Below are positions 52,016 to 61,126 of a stretch of DNA of 64,000 nt, piece by piece. The stretch lies in NCBI RefSeq assembly GCF_003576375.1, contig NZ_QWGE01000002.1, positions 682,001 to 746,000 on the forward strand, in the 5' to 3' direction. Source of the stretch: Pontibacter oryzae. GTDB taxonomy: Bacteria > Bacteroidota > Bacteroidia > Cytophagales > Hymenobacteraceae. The notes under the pieces are model-generated. The model saw nothing but the letters and a program-made list of their open reading frames with translations. It was not told where the DNA came from and did not search any database. A program made the translations under genes and the position numbers. How positions within the stretch are numbered: the stretch's first letter is position 1; each line of letters begins with the position of its first letter.

Positions 52016-52387
52016 TCTATCGATATCTAGTTTATTTATTCAGAGTGATCTGAGTTAAAAGATTTTGTTTACAGACACAAAAGTACAAAAACCGATCCGG
52101 TATTAAAAATCACAACAAATTGATGCATACTATTTAAAGCCAATATTTAGGGGTTATCCAAAGGGTTTACATTGCCGTCATAATCCTATTATTTATACTT
52201 CATAAGGTCAATATCGCACGTAAAGTGCAATCAATAAGCCATGCAGGTTTCTGCCCTGAAATGCCTGTTAAAAAATCTTTAAATTTGTTGTGACAAGTAT
52301 GAATTTCAGGGCCAATTATCGCTTACAGGCAGCCCAGGCTATCTGCTATAATATATCTGTTTAAACCCCTGCCGGCAAGCGGCTAGC
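52016..52387. other. Gene-free region with nested inverted repeats upstream of proC
   Basis: No coding frame is convincing in these 372 bases. Inverted repeats are GCCCTGAAAT (52253-52262) with ATTTCAGGGC (52303-52312), CACAACAAATT (52111-52121) with AATTTGTTGTG (52282-52292), and a small GCAG/CTGC hairpin near 52244-52255. A -7-like TACTTTTG on the minus strand (52078-52085) may serve proC. Confidence 0.5.
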
Positions 52388-53167
52388 TTAAAACTTCTCC
52401 TCCACACCCAGCCCGAAGAGCGCATAATCATACTTCACGGGGTCTGTGGGGTCGAAGGCGCTGAGGTGAGCAGTAAGTTCTGCCGCGGTTTGCCAGTCCA
52501 TACTTGGGCGCGTAATCAGGCCAAGCCGCCGGGCTACCCGCTCCACATGCACATCGCAGGGGCAAATAAGGTCGGCCATGGGCATGGCGTTCCATATCCC
52601 GAAGTCCACGCCACCATCATCTTTGCGCACCATCCAGCGCAGGTACATGTTCAGGCGCTTGCACGCCGATTTGCGGGCGGGCGTGGCAATGTGCTTGCGC
52701 GTGCGCTGCGGCGCATCCTCCAGGCTAAAAACCAGGTTATGAAAATGCTCCAGCCGCTCTTTTTGCGTGGCTAACGTATGCCCCTCCCCTACAAAGGCCG
52801 TTTCCAACGACTCGTACTTACTGTAATATTCCCTGAAAAAGTGGATCAGATACAGCAGGTCGGTGTCGTTGAAGGTGCGGTGCTTGAAGCCCAGAAAGCG
52901 CGGCAGGTCTTTTTCCTGGTGCTGAAGTATAAATTCGTGCGGGGCGTTGTCCATTAGGTCCATCAGTTTCAGGCAGTTGTTTATAATGGTCTTGCGCTGG
53001 CCCCAGGCAAGTATAGCCGCAAAAAACCCGCTTATCTCAATGTCTTGTTTCTTTTGGAAGCGGTGCGGAATGGAAACCGGGTCGTTTGGGATGAAGTTTG
53101 GTTGGTTATACTTTAGGACTCTATCGTCTAGCAAAGCTTTTACAGCCGCAAAATCAGGGTGTATCAT
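52388..53167 (-). CDS. TIGR02757 family protein (DUF2400)
   Basis: A 259-residue protein of the TIGR02757 family, related in fold to helix-hairpin-helix DNA glycosylases. Visible family segments are DPVSIPHRF, GFFAAILAWGQRKTI, then CKRLNMYLRWMVRKDDGGVDFGIW (given in part; about residues 168-190), and a CPCDVHVERVARRLGL-like ending. Its activity is unknown. It is a single gene, divergent from efp. Confidence 0.9.
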   Translation of the reverse strand: MIHPDFAAVKALLDDRVLKYNQPNFIPNDPVSIPHRFQKKQDIEISGFFAAILAWGQRKTIINNCLKLMDLMDNAPHEFILQHQEKDLPRFLGFKHRTFNDTDLLYLIHFFREYYSKYESLETAFVGEGHTLATQKERLEHFHNLVFSLEDAPQRTRKHIATPARKSACKRLNMYLRWMVRKDDGGVDFGIWNAMPMADLICPCDVHVERVARRLGLITRPSMDWQTAAELTAHLSAFDPTDPVKYDYALFGLGVEEKF

Positions 53168-53292
53168 GTATCAACTATACTTTTTAACAGGAAACCGGGA
53201 TATTTTTTTTGCAAAATAACAGAGCTCAGATACTTGCGCCGCCATATCTGCAGGTTTGTGCCGGGTTTTAAAGAAATTTTCATCAGATTAAC

Positions 53293-53300
53293 TAACTTTG
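53293..53300 (+). promoter_or_regulatory. -7 box (TAACTTTG) of efp-accBC
   Basis: TAACTTTG is the same word as in the SRPBCC promoter, and lies 67 bases before the efp ATG. No TTTG at the expected -33 distance is seen. Confidence 0.45.
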
Positions 53301-53367
53301 TTTTGCAAGACAGCAAAAACAAGCATAGTTTTACCTCCTTATTAAGGATACAAATAAGTTAACTTAT

Positions 53368-53931
53368 ATGGCAACCACAGCTGATATTAAAAATGGTGTT
53401 GTAATTGAGTATAACAACGACCTTTACGTGGTAATTGATTTCCAGCACGTAAAGCCGGGCAAAGGCCCAGCGTTTGTTAGAACCAAACTGAAAAACGTGA
53501 GAAGCGGCAAAGTGCTGGATAACACGTTCTCGGCAGGACACAAAATCACGACTGCACGCGTTGAGCAGCGCCCTCACCAGTTTATCTTTAAGGATGACCT
53601 AGGCTACCACTTCATGGACCTGAACACGTTTGAGCAGGTTGCACTGGACGAAGCCATGGTGCCGTTTGCGGACTTGATGAAGGAAGGACAGGAAGTAACC
53701 ATACTTTTCCATGCCGAAACAGAATCCCCACTGACGTGCGATATTCCTCCGTTTGTGGAGTTGACCATAACTTACACTGAGCCAGGTTTGAAAGGAGATA
53801 CAGCTACAAACGCCTCCAAACCTGCCATCGTTGAAACAGGCGCTACCATTCAGGTGCCGCTATTTATTGGCCAGGACGAAAAAATTAAAGTAGATACTCG
53901 TACGTACTCATACGCAGAAAGAGTTAAATAA
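53368..53931 (+). CDS. efp: Elongation factor P
   Basis: A 187-residue EF-P with KOW-like domain I, and OB domains II and III. The tip of the domain I loop is VKPGKGPAFVRTK, with Lys in the position that is modified in many bacteria. The signature segment EGQEVTILFHAE and the ending TRTYSYAERVK are typical. It relieves ribosome stalling at polyproline. It is followed by accB after 3 bases, an arrangement that I recall in other Bacteroidota. Confidence 0.97.
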   Translation: MATTADIKNGVVIEYNNDLYVVIDFQHVKPGKGPAFVRTKLKNVRSGKVLDNTFSAGHKITTARVEQRPHQFIFKDDLGYHFMDLNTFEQVALDEAMVPFADLMKEGQEVTILFHAETESPLTCDIPPFVELTITYTEPGLKGDTATNASKPAIVETGATIQVPLFIGQDEKIKVDTRTYSYAERVK

Positions 53932-53934
53932 CAC

Positions 53935-54432
53935 ATGAAAGCGAAAGAAATCCAGGACCTCATCGACTTTATCGCCAAATCTGGCCTGAATAAAGTTAAC
54001 ATCGAAACAGAAGAGTTTAAGATCTCGGTTAAGCGCGATCCAGACCAGAAGGTAACCTACGTGAAAGGTGCTGAGCCAAGCGCTCATGCCGCTCCGTCGG
54101 CTCCTGCCCCACAGCCTGCAGCCTCTGCAGCTCCGGCAGCGGCCCCTGCTCCGGCTGCAGCGCCAGCCCCGGCCGCATCTGACGACAGCAAGTATATTGC
54201 TATCAAAGCGCCTATGATCGGAACGTTTTACCGTGCATCAAGCCCGGAAACGCCAATGTTTGTAAACGTTGGCGACGAGGTAAAAAAAGGACAGGTGATC
54301 TGTATCATCGAAGCCATGAAGCTGTTTAACGAGATCGAGTCAGAGGTATCAGGCAAAATCGTAAAAGTGCTGGTTGATAACGCTTCACCAGTTGAGTACG
54401 ATCAGCCGCTGTTCCTGGTAGATCCGTCTTAA
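53935..54432 (+). CDS. accB: Biotin carboxyl carrier protein AccB
   Basis: A 165-residue carrier with an N-terminal helix, an Ala/Pro-rich linker (about residues 48-84) and a biotinyl domain. The biotin-accepting Lys lies in [11 protein letters not shown], about 35 residues before the C-terminus. It carries CO2 between AccC and the carboxyltransferase in fatty acid synthesis. It begins 3 bases after efp. Confidence 0.97.
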   Translation: MKAKEIQDLIDFIAKSGLNKVNIETEEFKISVKRDPDQKVTYVKGAEPSAHAAPSAPAPQPAASAAPAAAPAPAAAPAPAASDDSKYIAIKAPMIGTFYRASSPETPMFVNVGDEVKKGQVICIIEAMKLFNEIESEVSGKIVKVLVDNASPVEYDQPLFLVDPS

Positions 54433-54529
54433 TTAGAAATTACAAATTAAAAATTAGTGGTGGAGGGAGCTGCAAGCACGCATCCCTCCTACTTTCTATT
54501 TCTAATTTCTGATTCCTAATTTCTAATTT
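54430..54529. repeat. Facing heptad-repeat element between accB and accC
   Basis: The left arm (54430-54457) consists of ATTAGAA-type heptads and the right arm (54492-54529) of TTTCTAA-type heptads. Inside lies GGAGGGA/TCCCTCC around a 14-base loop. The whole can fold as one imperfect hairpin of about 100 bases. A related element is at 63380-63520. Confidence 0.75.
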
Positions 54530-54536
54530 GAATAGT

Positions 54537-55883
54537 ATGTTTAAAAAGATACTCATCGCCAACCGTGGCGAGATTGCACTGCGCATTATCCGTACGTGCA
54601 AAGAAATGGGCGTTAAAACAGTAGCCGTTTACTCTACCGCCGATAAGGAAAGCCTACACGTGCGCTTTGCTGATGAGGCTGTTTGTATTGGCCCTGCTCC
54701 CAGCGCACAATCCTACCTGAACATCCCGAACATTATAGCCGCCGCCGAGATCACTAACGCCGACGCTATCCACCCGGGTTACGGCTTCTTGTCTGAGAAC
54801 GCTGAGTTCTCAAGAATCTGCGCCGAAAACGGTATTAAGTTTATCGGTGCCTCTCCGGAGATGATCAACCAGATGGGCGACAAGGCTTCTGCTAAGGCAA
54901 CCATGAAAAAAGCTGGCGTGCCAACCATACCTGGTTCCGAAGGCCTGCTGAGCTCTGTAGAGGAAGGCCTGAAAATAGCTGACAAAATTAAGTATCCGGT
55001 TATACTTAAGGCAACTGCCGGTGGTGGTGGCCGTGGTATGCGTATCGTGAAAGACCCTTCTGAGTTTGAGAAGGCCTGGAACGATGCCCGTACCGAGTCC
55101 AAGGCTGCTTTTGGTAACGATGGCCTGTATCTGGAGAAATTCGTGGTAGAGCCGCGCCATATCGAGATTCAGCTGATCGGAGACCAACACGGACAGGTAG
55201 CGCACCTTTCGGAGCGCGACTGCTCTATCCAGCGCCGCCACCAGAAGCTTGTTGAGGAAACGCCATCCCCGTTCATCACCGACGAGCTGCGTGAGAACAT
55301 GGGCCAGGCTGCCATTGCAGGTGCCAAGGCTATCAACTACGAAGGTGTGGGTACCATCGAGTTCCTGGTAGATGCTAACCGCGATTTCTACTTCATGGAG
55401 ATGAACACCCGTATCCAGGTAGAGCACCCGATTACGGAAGAGGTAATTGACTACGACCTGATCAAAGAGCAGATTAAGGTAGCCGCCGGACATAAGATCA
55501 CCGGTAAGAACTACTACCCTAAAATGCATGCCATCGAGTGTCGTATCAATGCTGAAGACCCTAAGAACAACTTCCGCCCTAGCCCAGGCAAAATCACGAC
55601 GCTGCACACCCCAGGTGGCCACGGCGTGCGCGTAGACTCGCATGTATACTCTGGCTATGTTATCCCGCCGAACTACGACTCTATGATCGCGAAGCTGATC
55701 GTGAGTGCGCAGACACGCGAGGAGGCATTAGTAAAGATGAAGCGTGCCCTGAGCGAATTTGTGATAGAAGGCATTAAAACCACAGTGCCTTTCCATCTGA
55801 AGCTAATGGATGACCCAGGCTTTAAAGAAGGTAACTTCACAACAAAGTACCTGGAAGATTTTGACTTTGGCTCAATTGAGTAA
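54537..55883 (+). CDS. accC: Biotin carboxylase AccC
   Basis: A 448-residue ATP-grasp biotin carboxylase. Motifs include [17 protein letters not shown] at the N-terminus, the glycine-rich [13 protein letters not shown] loop, [16 protein letters not shown] and [14 protein letters not shown] with the catalytic Glu and Arg. The start is ATG 54537 ([12 protein letters not shown]); a TTG nine bases upstream also opens the frame. It is separated from accB by a heptad-repeat hairpin that could modulate the ratio of the two subunits. Confidence 0.96.
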   Translation: MFKKILIANRGEIALRIIRTCKEMGVKTVAVYSTADKESLHVRFADEAVCIGPAPSAQSYLNIPNIIAAAEITNADAIHPGYGFLSENAEFSRICAENGIKFIGASPEMINQMGDKASAKATMKKAGVPTIPGSEGLLSSVEEGLKIADKIKYPVILKATAGGGGRGMRIVKDPSEFEKAWNDARTESKAAFGNDGLYLEKFVVEPRHIEIQLIGDQHGQVAHLSERDCSIQRRHQKLVEETPSPFITDELRENMGQAAIAGAKAINYEGVGTIEFLVDANRDFYFMEMNTRIQVEHPITEEVIDYDLIKEQIKVAAGHKITGKNYYPKMHAIECRINAEDPKNNFRPSPGKITTLHTPGGHGVRVDSHVYSGYVIPPNYDSMIAKLIVSAQTREEALVKMKRALSEFVIEGIKTTVPFHLKLMDDPGFKEGNFTTKYLEDFDFGSIE

Positions 55884-55899
55884 CAGGTAGCATAAAACG

Positions 55900-55934
55900 A
55901 AAAACCCCGGCCAGCAATGACCGGGGTTTTCTGT
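55900..55934. terminator. Terminator between accC and M56 gene
   Basis: AAAACCCCGG (55901-55910) pairs perfectly with CCGGGGTTTT (55921-55930) with a 10-base loop. It serves both convergent genes. Confidence 0.9.
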
Positions 55935-55977
55935 TTTAGGGGACAGCCAGCTATAGGCTATCAAATCAGGAAAAGTC

Positions 55978-57416
55978 TTATTTATCTGACTTTTGTTTTG
56001 TTTTGATAACTACCACGCCACTTTCACCGTCTTTTCCATACTCCGCAGTAGCCTTTTCTCCCTTCAGCACATTTACAGACGCTATCGTGTTAGGGTCCAG
56101 TGACTGCATTACTTTCGTACTGACCTTGTTTCCGTCTAAAATATAGATAGGTTCTTTAGCCTCTAGTAGCTTGGCGCTATCACTCTGGGATTTGGCGGAT
56201 GAATCATCTTTCCCTTTTATCATAGAAACCTTCAGGGAGTTTCCTTTTTCATACACCGCATCAAGCTTTGTTTTTAGCGCGCGCACTGCTTCCGAGTCTT
56301 TGCCAGCTTTGGTGGTGATCAACGTAATGCGCTTAACATTTTCGTCACCAATGAGATGGCTGGCATTTGCTGCGCCCAGCATATCTATCTTTTCGATCTC
56401 AGAAGGGTCAATCTGTTCAGCTTGTGCCTCATCAGCACGGATTCCGTCAATAAAAAAGATATTCCCACTCTTGTCCGTGCCATGCAAGCCGGCTTTTGTC
56501 GTATCATGGGGAGATGTAAGTAGGCCCTGGCTTACACTCTGCGCCGCCACTTCTGCTTTTGAAGTTGTTGTTAATAAAGCCACTAGCATAATGGCCGGCG
56601 GTAATAATAAGTACTTAAACTTGTGTACCGGGTTGGTCTTCTGTTTGTTCATCATCATAATTCTATCTTTTATAGGGTTAAGGTTAAAGCGGCTGGTTAA
56701 GTTAGAGCTCCCTGGTGCTGCTTGCCCAAGATGCACTAAACTATACTGATAGCTTTTAGCATCTAGGCCCTGCGCCAGTACCTGTTCGTCAGCCAGGTAC
56801 TCCAGGTTCTGGCGTATCTCGTGCTGCATTAGCCAGGCGAGTGGGTTAAACCAAAATGCGATGCGAAAAAGCTGGCCAAGTAAAATATCAAGCGTATGCC
56901 ATTGGGAGCAATGCACCTGCTCGTGTAACAGCAAAGCCTTGAGTTGCTGCTCCGAATGCGCTGAACTTTGTATATAAATGGCACGCCAAAAAGAATATGG
57001 ATTGATAGGTTCAGCCATTTCGCGATAGGCAACACCCTCATGTTTGGCAGGCGCAGACTGGCGGTGCAGTTGCCACAACGAGAAAACCTGAAGTATAAAA
57101 CGGCCTGCCATAACCAGCGCCCCTGCTGCGTACAGGCGCAGCATCCAGAACCAAACATCAACGCCTTGCTCCGGCGCATGCACGGCATTTAAGTTACCGG
57201 GCCATACCAGCAAAGCACCGGTGGCCAATTGCGTTGGCTCTGCAATAATATGCGAAACCTCAAGTAGCGGAAAGCCGATGTAAACAACAGCCCTGCCAGA
57301 AGAAAGAACCGATTATAAGTATAAAAAGTCAGGCCGCGAAGCAAGAGCCGGTAAGTAACATAGACCAATACCAGCGCCACAATTGCCTTTAGAAGATAAA
57401 GTATAAATGGAGGCAT
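55978..57416 (-). pseudogene. BlaR1-like M56 metallopeptidase, frameshifted
   Basis: The gene starts at ATG 57416 (MPPFILYLLKAIVALVLVYV) with typical M56 helices and NRFFLLAGLLFTSAF. At about 57268-57274 the frame changes: the first frame then loses family similarity, while a second frame continues with PLLEVSHIIAEP and the rest of the protease to 55978. One base appears to be missing in the short run GGAAAG. The protease motif HEQVH is intact (LLLHEQVHCSQWHTLDILL), as is a third membrane helix near 205-225 of the second part. The C-terminus carries two segments like TonB-receptor plug domains. It may be a real mutation, programmed shift or assembly error. It lies 1 base after blaI. Confidence 0.75.
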
Positions 57417-57417
57417 A

Positions 57418-57783
57418 TCAGTTAGCTTTTCCTTTCTCAATCATTTCGATGATCTCCTTGAGTTCCTCTGCACTTATCTTCTGCTCTTTCGCAAAAAACG
57501 AGACAAGCTCCTTGTAAGAGTTTCGGAAATAACTACCGATAAAGCTGTTCATAAACTCCTTGCGATAATCTTCTGCGTTAATTAGCGGAGTATATAAGTA
57601 TGAATTGCCTAGCTTCTCTCCGCTTACATAGCCCTTGCGCTCCAGGTTTTTAACTGTTGATGCTAGAGTAGTATAAGGTGGCTTGGGGTCAGAAAGGTGC
57701 TCCCGGACATCTTTTGTAAAGCCTCTGCCAAGCAGCCAAAGCACTTGCATCGCTTCTTCTTCAGGTTGTGTTAGTTTCTCCAT
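57418..57783 (-). CDS. BlaI/MecI family repressor
   Basis: A 121-residue winged-helix repressor: LTQPEEEAMQVLWLLGRGFTKDV, then YTTLASTVKNLERKGYVSGEKLGNSY (in part) and a dimerisation tail rich in Glu and Lys. In this family an M56 membrane peptidase cleaves or inactivates BlaI on a cell-wall or other signal. The M56 partner follows directly but is frameshifted, so signal relief may be lost. Two perfect operators lie just upstream. Confidence 0.92.
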   Translation of the reverse strand: MEKLTQPEEEAMQVLWLLGRGFTKDVREHLSDPKPPYTTLASTVKNLERKGYVSGEKLGNSYLYTPLINAEDYRKEFMNSFIGSYFRNSYKELVSFFAKEQKISAEELKEIIEMIEKGKAN

Positions 57784-57787
57784 TTTA

Positions 57788-57821
57788 TACGAACTTTTCG
57801 TAATTATACGAAATATTCGTA
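57788..57821. promoter_or_regulatory. Tandem BlaI operators TACGAA-N3-TTCGTA
   Basis: Two 15-base palindromes, 57788-57802 and 57807-57821, both have perfect 6-base arms. Centres are 19 bases apart. They begin 5 bases before the blaI start codon (minus strand), the right place for an autorepressor. The identity of the binding protein is inferred from position. Confidence 0.8.
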
Positions 57822-57850
57822 GAAAATTTATTTATTTAGAACTGGATTTA

Positions 57851-57883
57851 AAAAAAAGCCGCCATCGGAATGATGTCGGCTTT
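57851..57883 (-). terminator. Terminator after STAS-like gene
   Basis: AAAGCCGCCATC pairs with GATGTCGGCTTT with one mismatch and a 5-base loop. On the minus strand it is followed by eight T. It lies 32 bases after the 57915 stop. Confidence 0.8.
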
Positions 57884-57914
57884 GAATATCAATTAATTAT
57901 AACTAGAAACCTAT

Positions 57915-58322
57915 CTAAGCATCGAGCCAGGCCTGGGCTTCATCTATAGCTGTGAAACTCTTTACATCAAATTTTGTAACGCCGGAGGCCTCAGCTCTTG
58001 TCACCACAGACTCAAGTGCGATGCGGGTAAAGAGTGTGTCAGGTAACACCCTGGCTAGTTTCTTTAATTGCGTTTGCGAGAGTAGTTCATAAAATTTAGC
58101 AGACATCCATTCTTTTGCTTCCGCAGAAAGTGAGGATAGCACAGTTGCGTCAGCCACCCCCTTTTCGACCTTCGTATCCCGAAGGACTTCGAATAGCTTC
58201 GTTCCGCCCTCTATCATCTCTTCTGTACTAACAGGACGTAGCCATTTAGATTTTAGAAGGTTTTGGCATTCATCTACCTCAATGCGGTAAAATGAGGAGT
58301 CATATTTAACTTCAAAAGGCAT
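57915..58322 (-). CDS. SpoIIAA/STAS-like hypothetical protein
   Basis: A 135-residue soluble protein resembling the SpoIIAA-like (STAS/SEC14-related) family found in Bacteroidota. It has a leading pair of strands (FYRIEVDECQNLLKSKWLRP), then a helix and the VADATVLSSLSAEAKEWM segment, and a C-terminal FTAIDEAQAWL helix typical of such domains. No function is known. It is a single gene with its own terminator. Confidence 0.6.
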   Translation of the reverse strand: MPFEVKYDSSFYRIEVDECQNLLKSKWLRPVSTEEMIEGGTKLFEVLRDTKVEKGVADATVLSSLSAEAKEWMSAKFYELLSQTQLKKLARVLPDTLFTRIALESVVTRAEASGVTKFDVKSFTAIDEAQAWLDA

Positions 58323-58395
58323 AGGCTGAGTGACAATAGTAATTGATTGGACAAATAAAGGCTAAAATATGGAGTAGTACAGCAGATATGAATTG

Positions 58396-58977
58396 TTATA
58401 CTTTATTATTGGCTTCTTCTGTTGCTATTAGCTGCTCAAGCTCATCATACCAGTCCTGGCCATACTTAAGTATCAACGGGTCTTTCAAAAACTGATATAC
58501 ACGCACTCCCAAATCCTGGCCGAAACTGCAGGCGGAGCTGCATATACTCCAACGGTCATAGTTAAGGGCCTCAAAACCATCATACTTGGTAATCCTGATC
58601 GGGTATAGATAACATGAGATCGGTTTTTTCCAGCTGATTTTACCGTCATAGTATGCTTGCTCAATGGCACACTTCAGCATGTTGTTTTCATCGTAGATCG
58701 CATAGGCGCACTCTCTGTTATTGATCGTCGGAGTTGAGTAATCTCCTTCCCAGTCTTTAATGTAATGCCCTTGCTCCTCCACGGCTTTTTTACCGGTTTC
58801 GGACATGTATGGCTTGATGTACTCATAGTTATCCTCTAAAATGGCAAGCTCCTCTTCCTCTAGCGGTGCGCCCAGGTCACCTTCCACGCAACAAGCGCCC
58901 TTGCACTTTTCGAGGTTACAAACAAAGAACTGGTCGCGCACATCGTCGCTTATTACGGTATTCTGAAGAACTATCAT
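58396..58977 (-). CDS. DUF3109 Cys-rich protein
   Basis: A 193-residue protein of the DUF3109 family. Eight cysteines are conserved in the segments [45 protein letters not shown] and [10 protein letters not shown]. The arrangement is like the YkgJ-type zinc or iron-sulfur clusters. Function unknown. A TATCTTTG -7 box is on the minus strand at 59055-59062. Confidence 0.88.
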   Translation of the reverse strand: MIVLQNTVISDDVRDQFFVCNLEKCKGACCVEGDLGAPLEEEELAILEDNYEYIKPYMSETGKKAVEEQGHYIKDWEGDYSTPTINNRECAYAIYDENNMLKCAIEQAYYDGKISWKKPISCYLYPIRITKYDGFEALNYDRWSICSSACSFGQDLGVRVYQFLKDPLILKYGQDWYDELEQLIATEEANNKV

Positions 58978-59054
58978 CTTGAGTAAAAATAGAAATAACT
59001 TTAGCGCAGGCGCAACATTAGCATAATGGCTCCGGCCTAAACTTTAACCAAAGA

Positions 59055-59062
59055 CAAAGATA
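59055..59062 (-). promoter_or_regulatory. -7 box (TATCTTTG) of DUF3109 gene
   Basis: CAAAGATA on the plus strand, 77 bases before the gene start, gives TATCTTTG toward the gene. No -33 box is evident. Confidence 0.35.
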
Positions 59063-59121
59063 TGTATTAAATAGTTTAAAATAGAAGCCCCAAGCCCCCC
59101 TGACATATACCCTCTTTCCTA

Positions 59122-59151
59122 TAAAAAAAAGAGGCACCTTTTAGATGCCTC
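59122..59151 (-). terminator. Terminator after Sel1-ankyrin gene
   Basis: GAGGCA (59131-59136) pairs with TGCCTC (59146-59151). On the minus strand it is followed by eight T. It lies 24 bases after the 59175 stop. Confidence 0.75.
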
Positions 59152-59174
59152 CCCCCATACTTCGGACTAAACTA

Positions 59175-60815
59175 TTAATCTTGCTTGCGAGGTGAGCCAG
59201 AAGCTAAAAGTATGTTTTGCACGTTTTCGTGCTTTGTAAAATCTATGGCAGCTTTGCCGGCATTGTCTGTTAATTTGGAATCGGCACCGGCCTGCAGCAA
59301 CGCAAGAATAATTTCGAAGTTAGAATCGATCTCACAGGCCAGCATCAGCGGGGTTTTCCCTTCGTTGTTCTGTAAGTTTGGGTTTGCGCCGGATTGCAGT
59401 AGCTTCTCCAGCTCCATAATGCCTACGTGTTGCCCTATTGTAGCCTGAAGCGCCTGAGCGAGTACAGTATTACCTGCTTTGTCTTTGATGTTAGGGTTGG
59501 CGCCATTTTTAAGGAGCAGTTCAATTAGCTGCACCTGCTCCAGCTCATACAGCTCGGTTCGCACCCGGCTGCTGCTTACCACATAGTGCAAGGCAGTTTG
59601 TCCATTTATATCCTGCGCATTTACGTCGGCACCCGCCTTTAAAAGCAATTCGGTAGTTTTAACCCTCACTTCTGGCTCATAAACTACGCCATAGTCTTCC
59701 AGAAGCATGGGCACATACAGGGCATGCATCAGCGGCGTGCGGGCATACAGGTTGGCGTCATACTCATTGGGTACTTCATGCGTGTTTACATCGCCACCAG
59801 CGGCTATAGCTCTTTTCAGCATGTCAGGATCACGGTTCACGGATGCCAGCACCACCTTTTGGTTCGGCGACTCGTTAATGTAACGCAGCTGCTCATATGC
59901 ATTCACGCTACCCTTGGCAACAGCTTTGCGGTAGAGTTTACGCGCTTCGTTAATCTTCACTTCTCCTAGCGTGCCTTCCTCATAAAGCAATGCCAACGTA
60001 TACATGGCTTCGCGCTCGCCGGCATCAACTCCTTTTTGCAACCAGTAAACCGCCTTCTCCTTGTCCTTCCCCACACCCTGGCCATTTAAGTACAGGTTAG
60101 CAAGCGAAGTATAGGCAATCACGTCATTGGCTTCGGCGGCCCGGCGGAGGTAATTATAGGCAAGCGAAAAGTCCTGCAGTTCCCCGAAACCGGTATAATA
60201 CATACTTCCAAGTATTCTGTTGCAGAAGGCATCCCCATCTACCGCACGTTCCCGGATAACGATGGCAGCCGTGCGCATGTGCTGCATAAAGCGGTGCACA
60301 TCGTCTTTAGTCTGTAGTGTCATCAGTTCGGCCATGCCCAGGTGGCCCAGCACACTGCCACTATCCAAGGCCAGTTGGTAAAAATACCGGGCTGAATCGC
60401 GGTTAGCAGAAAAATATTTTTCGGCATTCTGGATCTGCTGCAGCGTATCAACCACCACATTATCATACTTTAATTCGCGGTACTGGCGCATACGGCCCAT
60501 AAAATAATAAGCGTCCGCATCGCCATTGGCAAGGGCCGCTTTAAACTTCTGCTGGGCTTTCTGGTAGTTCAGGGAGCTATAATAATGCATGGCCTCATCC
60601 ATCTGCGGGGTTCGCCACACACGTCTAAAGACAGGCGCATTGCTTGCCGCAGCCTTTGCAGGTGTGCTAGCTTTGGCTTTTCTGCTTGTTGCAGGCGTTT
60701 TTTTTGACGTTACAGCTTTGGCTGGCTTTGCCGGCGTTTTTTTAGCAGGCGTGCTTTGTGCCAAACCTACATGGCTGATACCGCCCAAAAGGAGTAACAG
60801 CAGATATTTCTTCAT
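59175..60815 (-). CDS. Secreted Sel1-repeat and ankyrin-repeat protein
   Basis: A 546-residue exported protein starting at ATG 60815 with a signal peptide (MKKYLLLLLLGGISHVGLAQ). A Lys/Ala/Pro-rich segment of about 50 residues follows. Then come Sel1-like repeats (about residues 130-330), visible in YFMGRMRQYRE, AYNYLRRAAEANDVIAYTSL and KAVYWLQKGVDAGEREAMY. Four to five ankyrin repeats fill the rest (ADVNAQDINGQTALHYVV, ANPNIKDKAGNTVLAQAL, ANPNLQNNEGKTPLMLAC). Both repeat types bind proteins; the partner is unknown. A longer frame from 60848 adds only MYTIHLPSVPT. Confidence 0.88.
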   Translation of the reverse strand: MKKYLLLLLLGGISHVGLAQSTPAKKTPAKPAKAVTSKKTPATSRKAKASTPAKAAASNAPVFRRVWRTPQMDEAMHYYSSLNYQKAQQKFKAALANGDADAYYFMGRMRQYRELKYDNVVVDTLQQIQNAEKYFSANRDSARYFYQLALDSGSVLGHLGMAELMTLQTKDDVHRFMQHMRTAAIVIRERAVDGDAFCNRILGSMYYTGFGELQDFSLAYNYLRRAAEANDVIAYTSLANLYLNGQGVGKDKEKAVYWLQKGVDAGEREAMYTLALLYEEGTLGEVKINEARKLYRKAVAKGSVNAYEQLRYINESPNQKVVLASVNRDPDMLKRAIAAGGDVNTHEVPNEYDANLYARTPLMHALYVPMLLEDYGVVYEPEVRVKTTELLLKAGADVNAQDINGQTALHYVVSSSRVRTELYELEQVQLIELLLKNGANPNIKDKAGNTVLAQALQATIGQHVGIMELEKLLQSGANPNLQNNEGKTPLMLACEIDSNFEIILALLQAGADSKLTDNAGKAAIDFTKHENVQNILLASGSPRKQD

Positions 60816-61126
60816 GGTTGGCACACTAGGTAAGTGGATAGTATACATCAGGGTAAGTAAGATAATACTTTTGTTAAGGGTACAAAGTAACGCACTAATG
60901 CCTAACCAGGCAAAAATGCTACCAAAACGGCTCAGTAACGCATACTGGCGGCAAAAGTTATACTTGCCCCCAGAACTAAACGCTTTGAACGGAAAAGGTG
61001 TTCATGTTGGGGAGGTGTTCTACAGGTTCAGAGATAAAGGATTCCGGAACTAAACGCACCTCTGGTTCTGAAAAAGGAATTGTATTCGTAAATTGCATAG
61101 ATTTTTAAGCACGCGGAAGAGAAGAA
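60816..61126. other. 311-base divergent intergenic region upstream of uvrD-like helicase
   Basis: No clear gene. A 51-codon frame at 60898-61053 has no recognisable features. The region must hold promoters of the ankyrin gene and the helicase gene; I see no strong -33/-7 pair. Confidence 0.5.

Noticed and set aside
60898-61053. 51-codon frame between the ankyrin and helicase genes
   Set aside because: No recognisable motif or conserved-looking start context; kept only as intergenic content.
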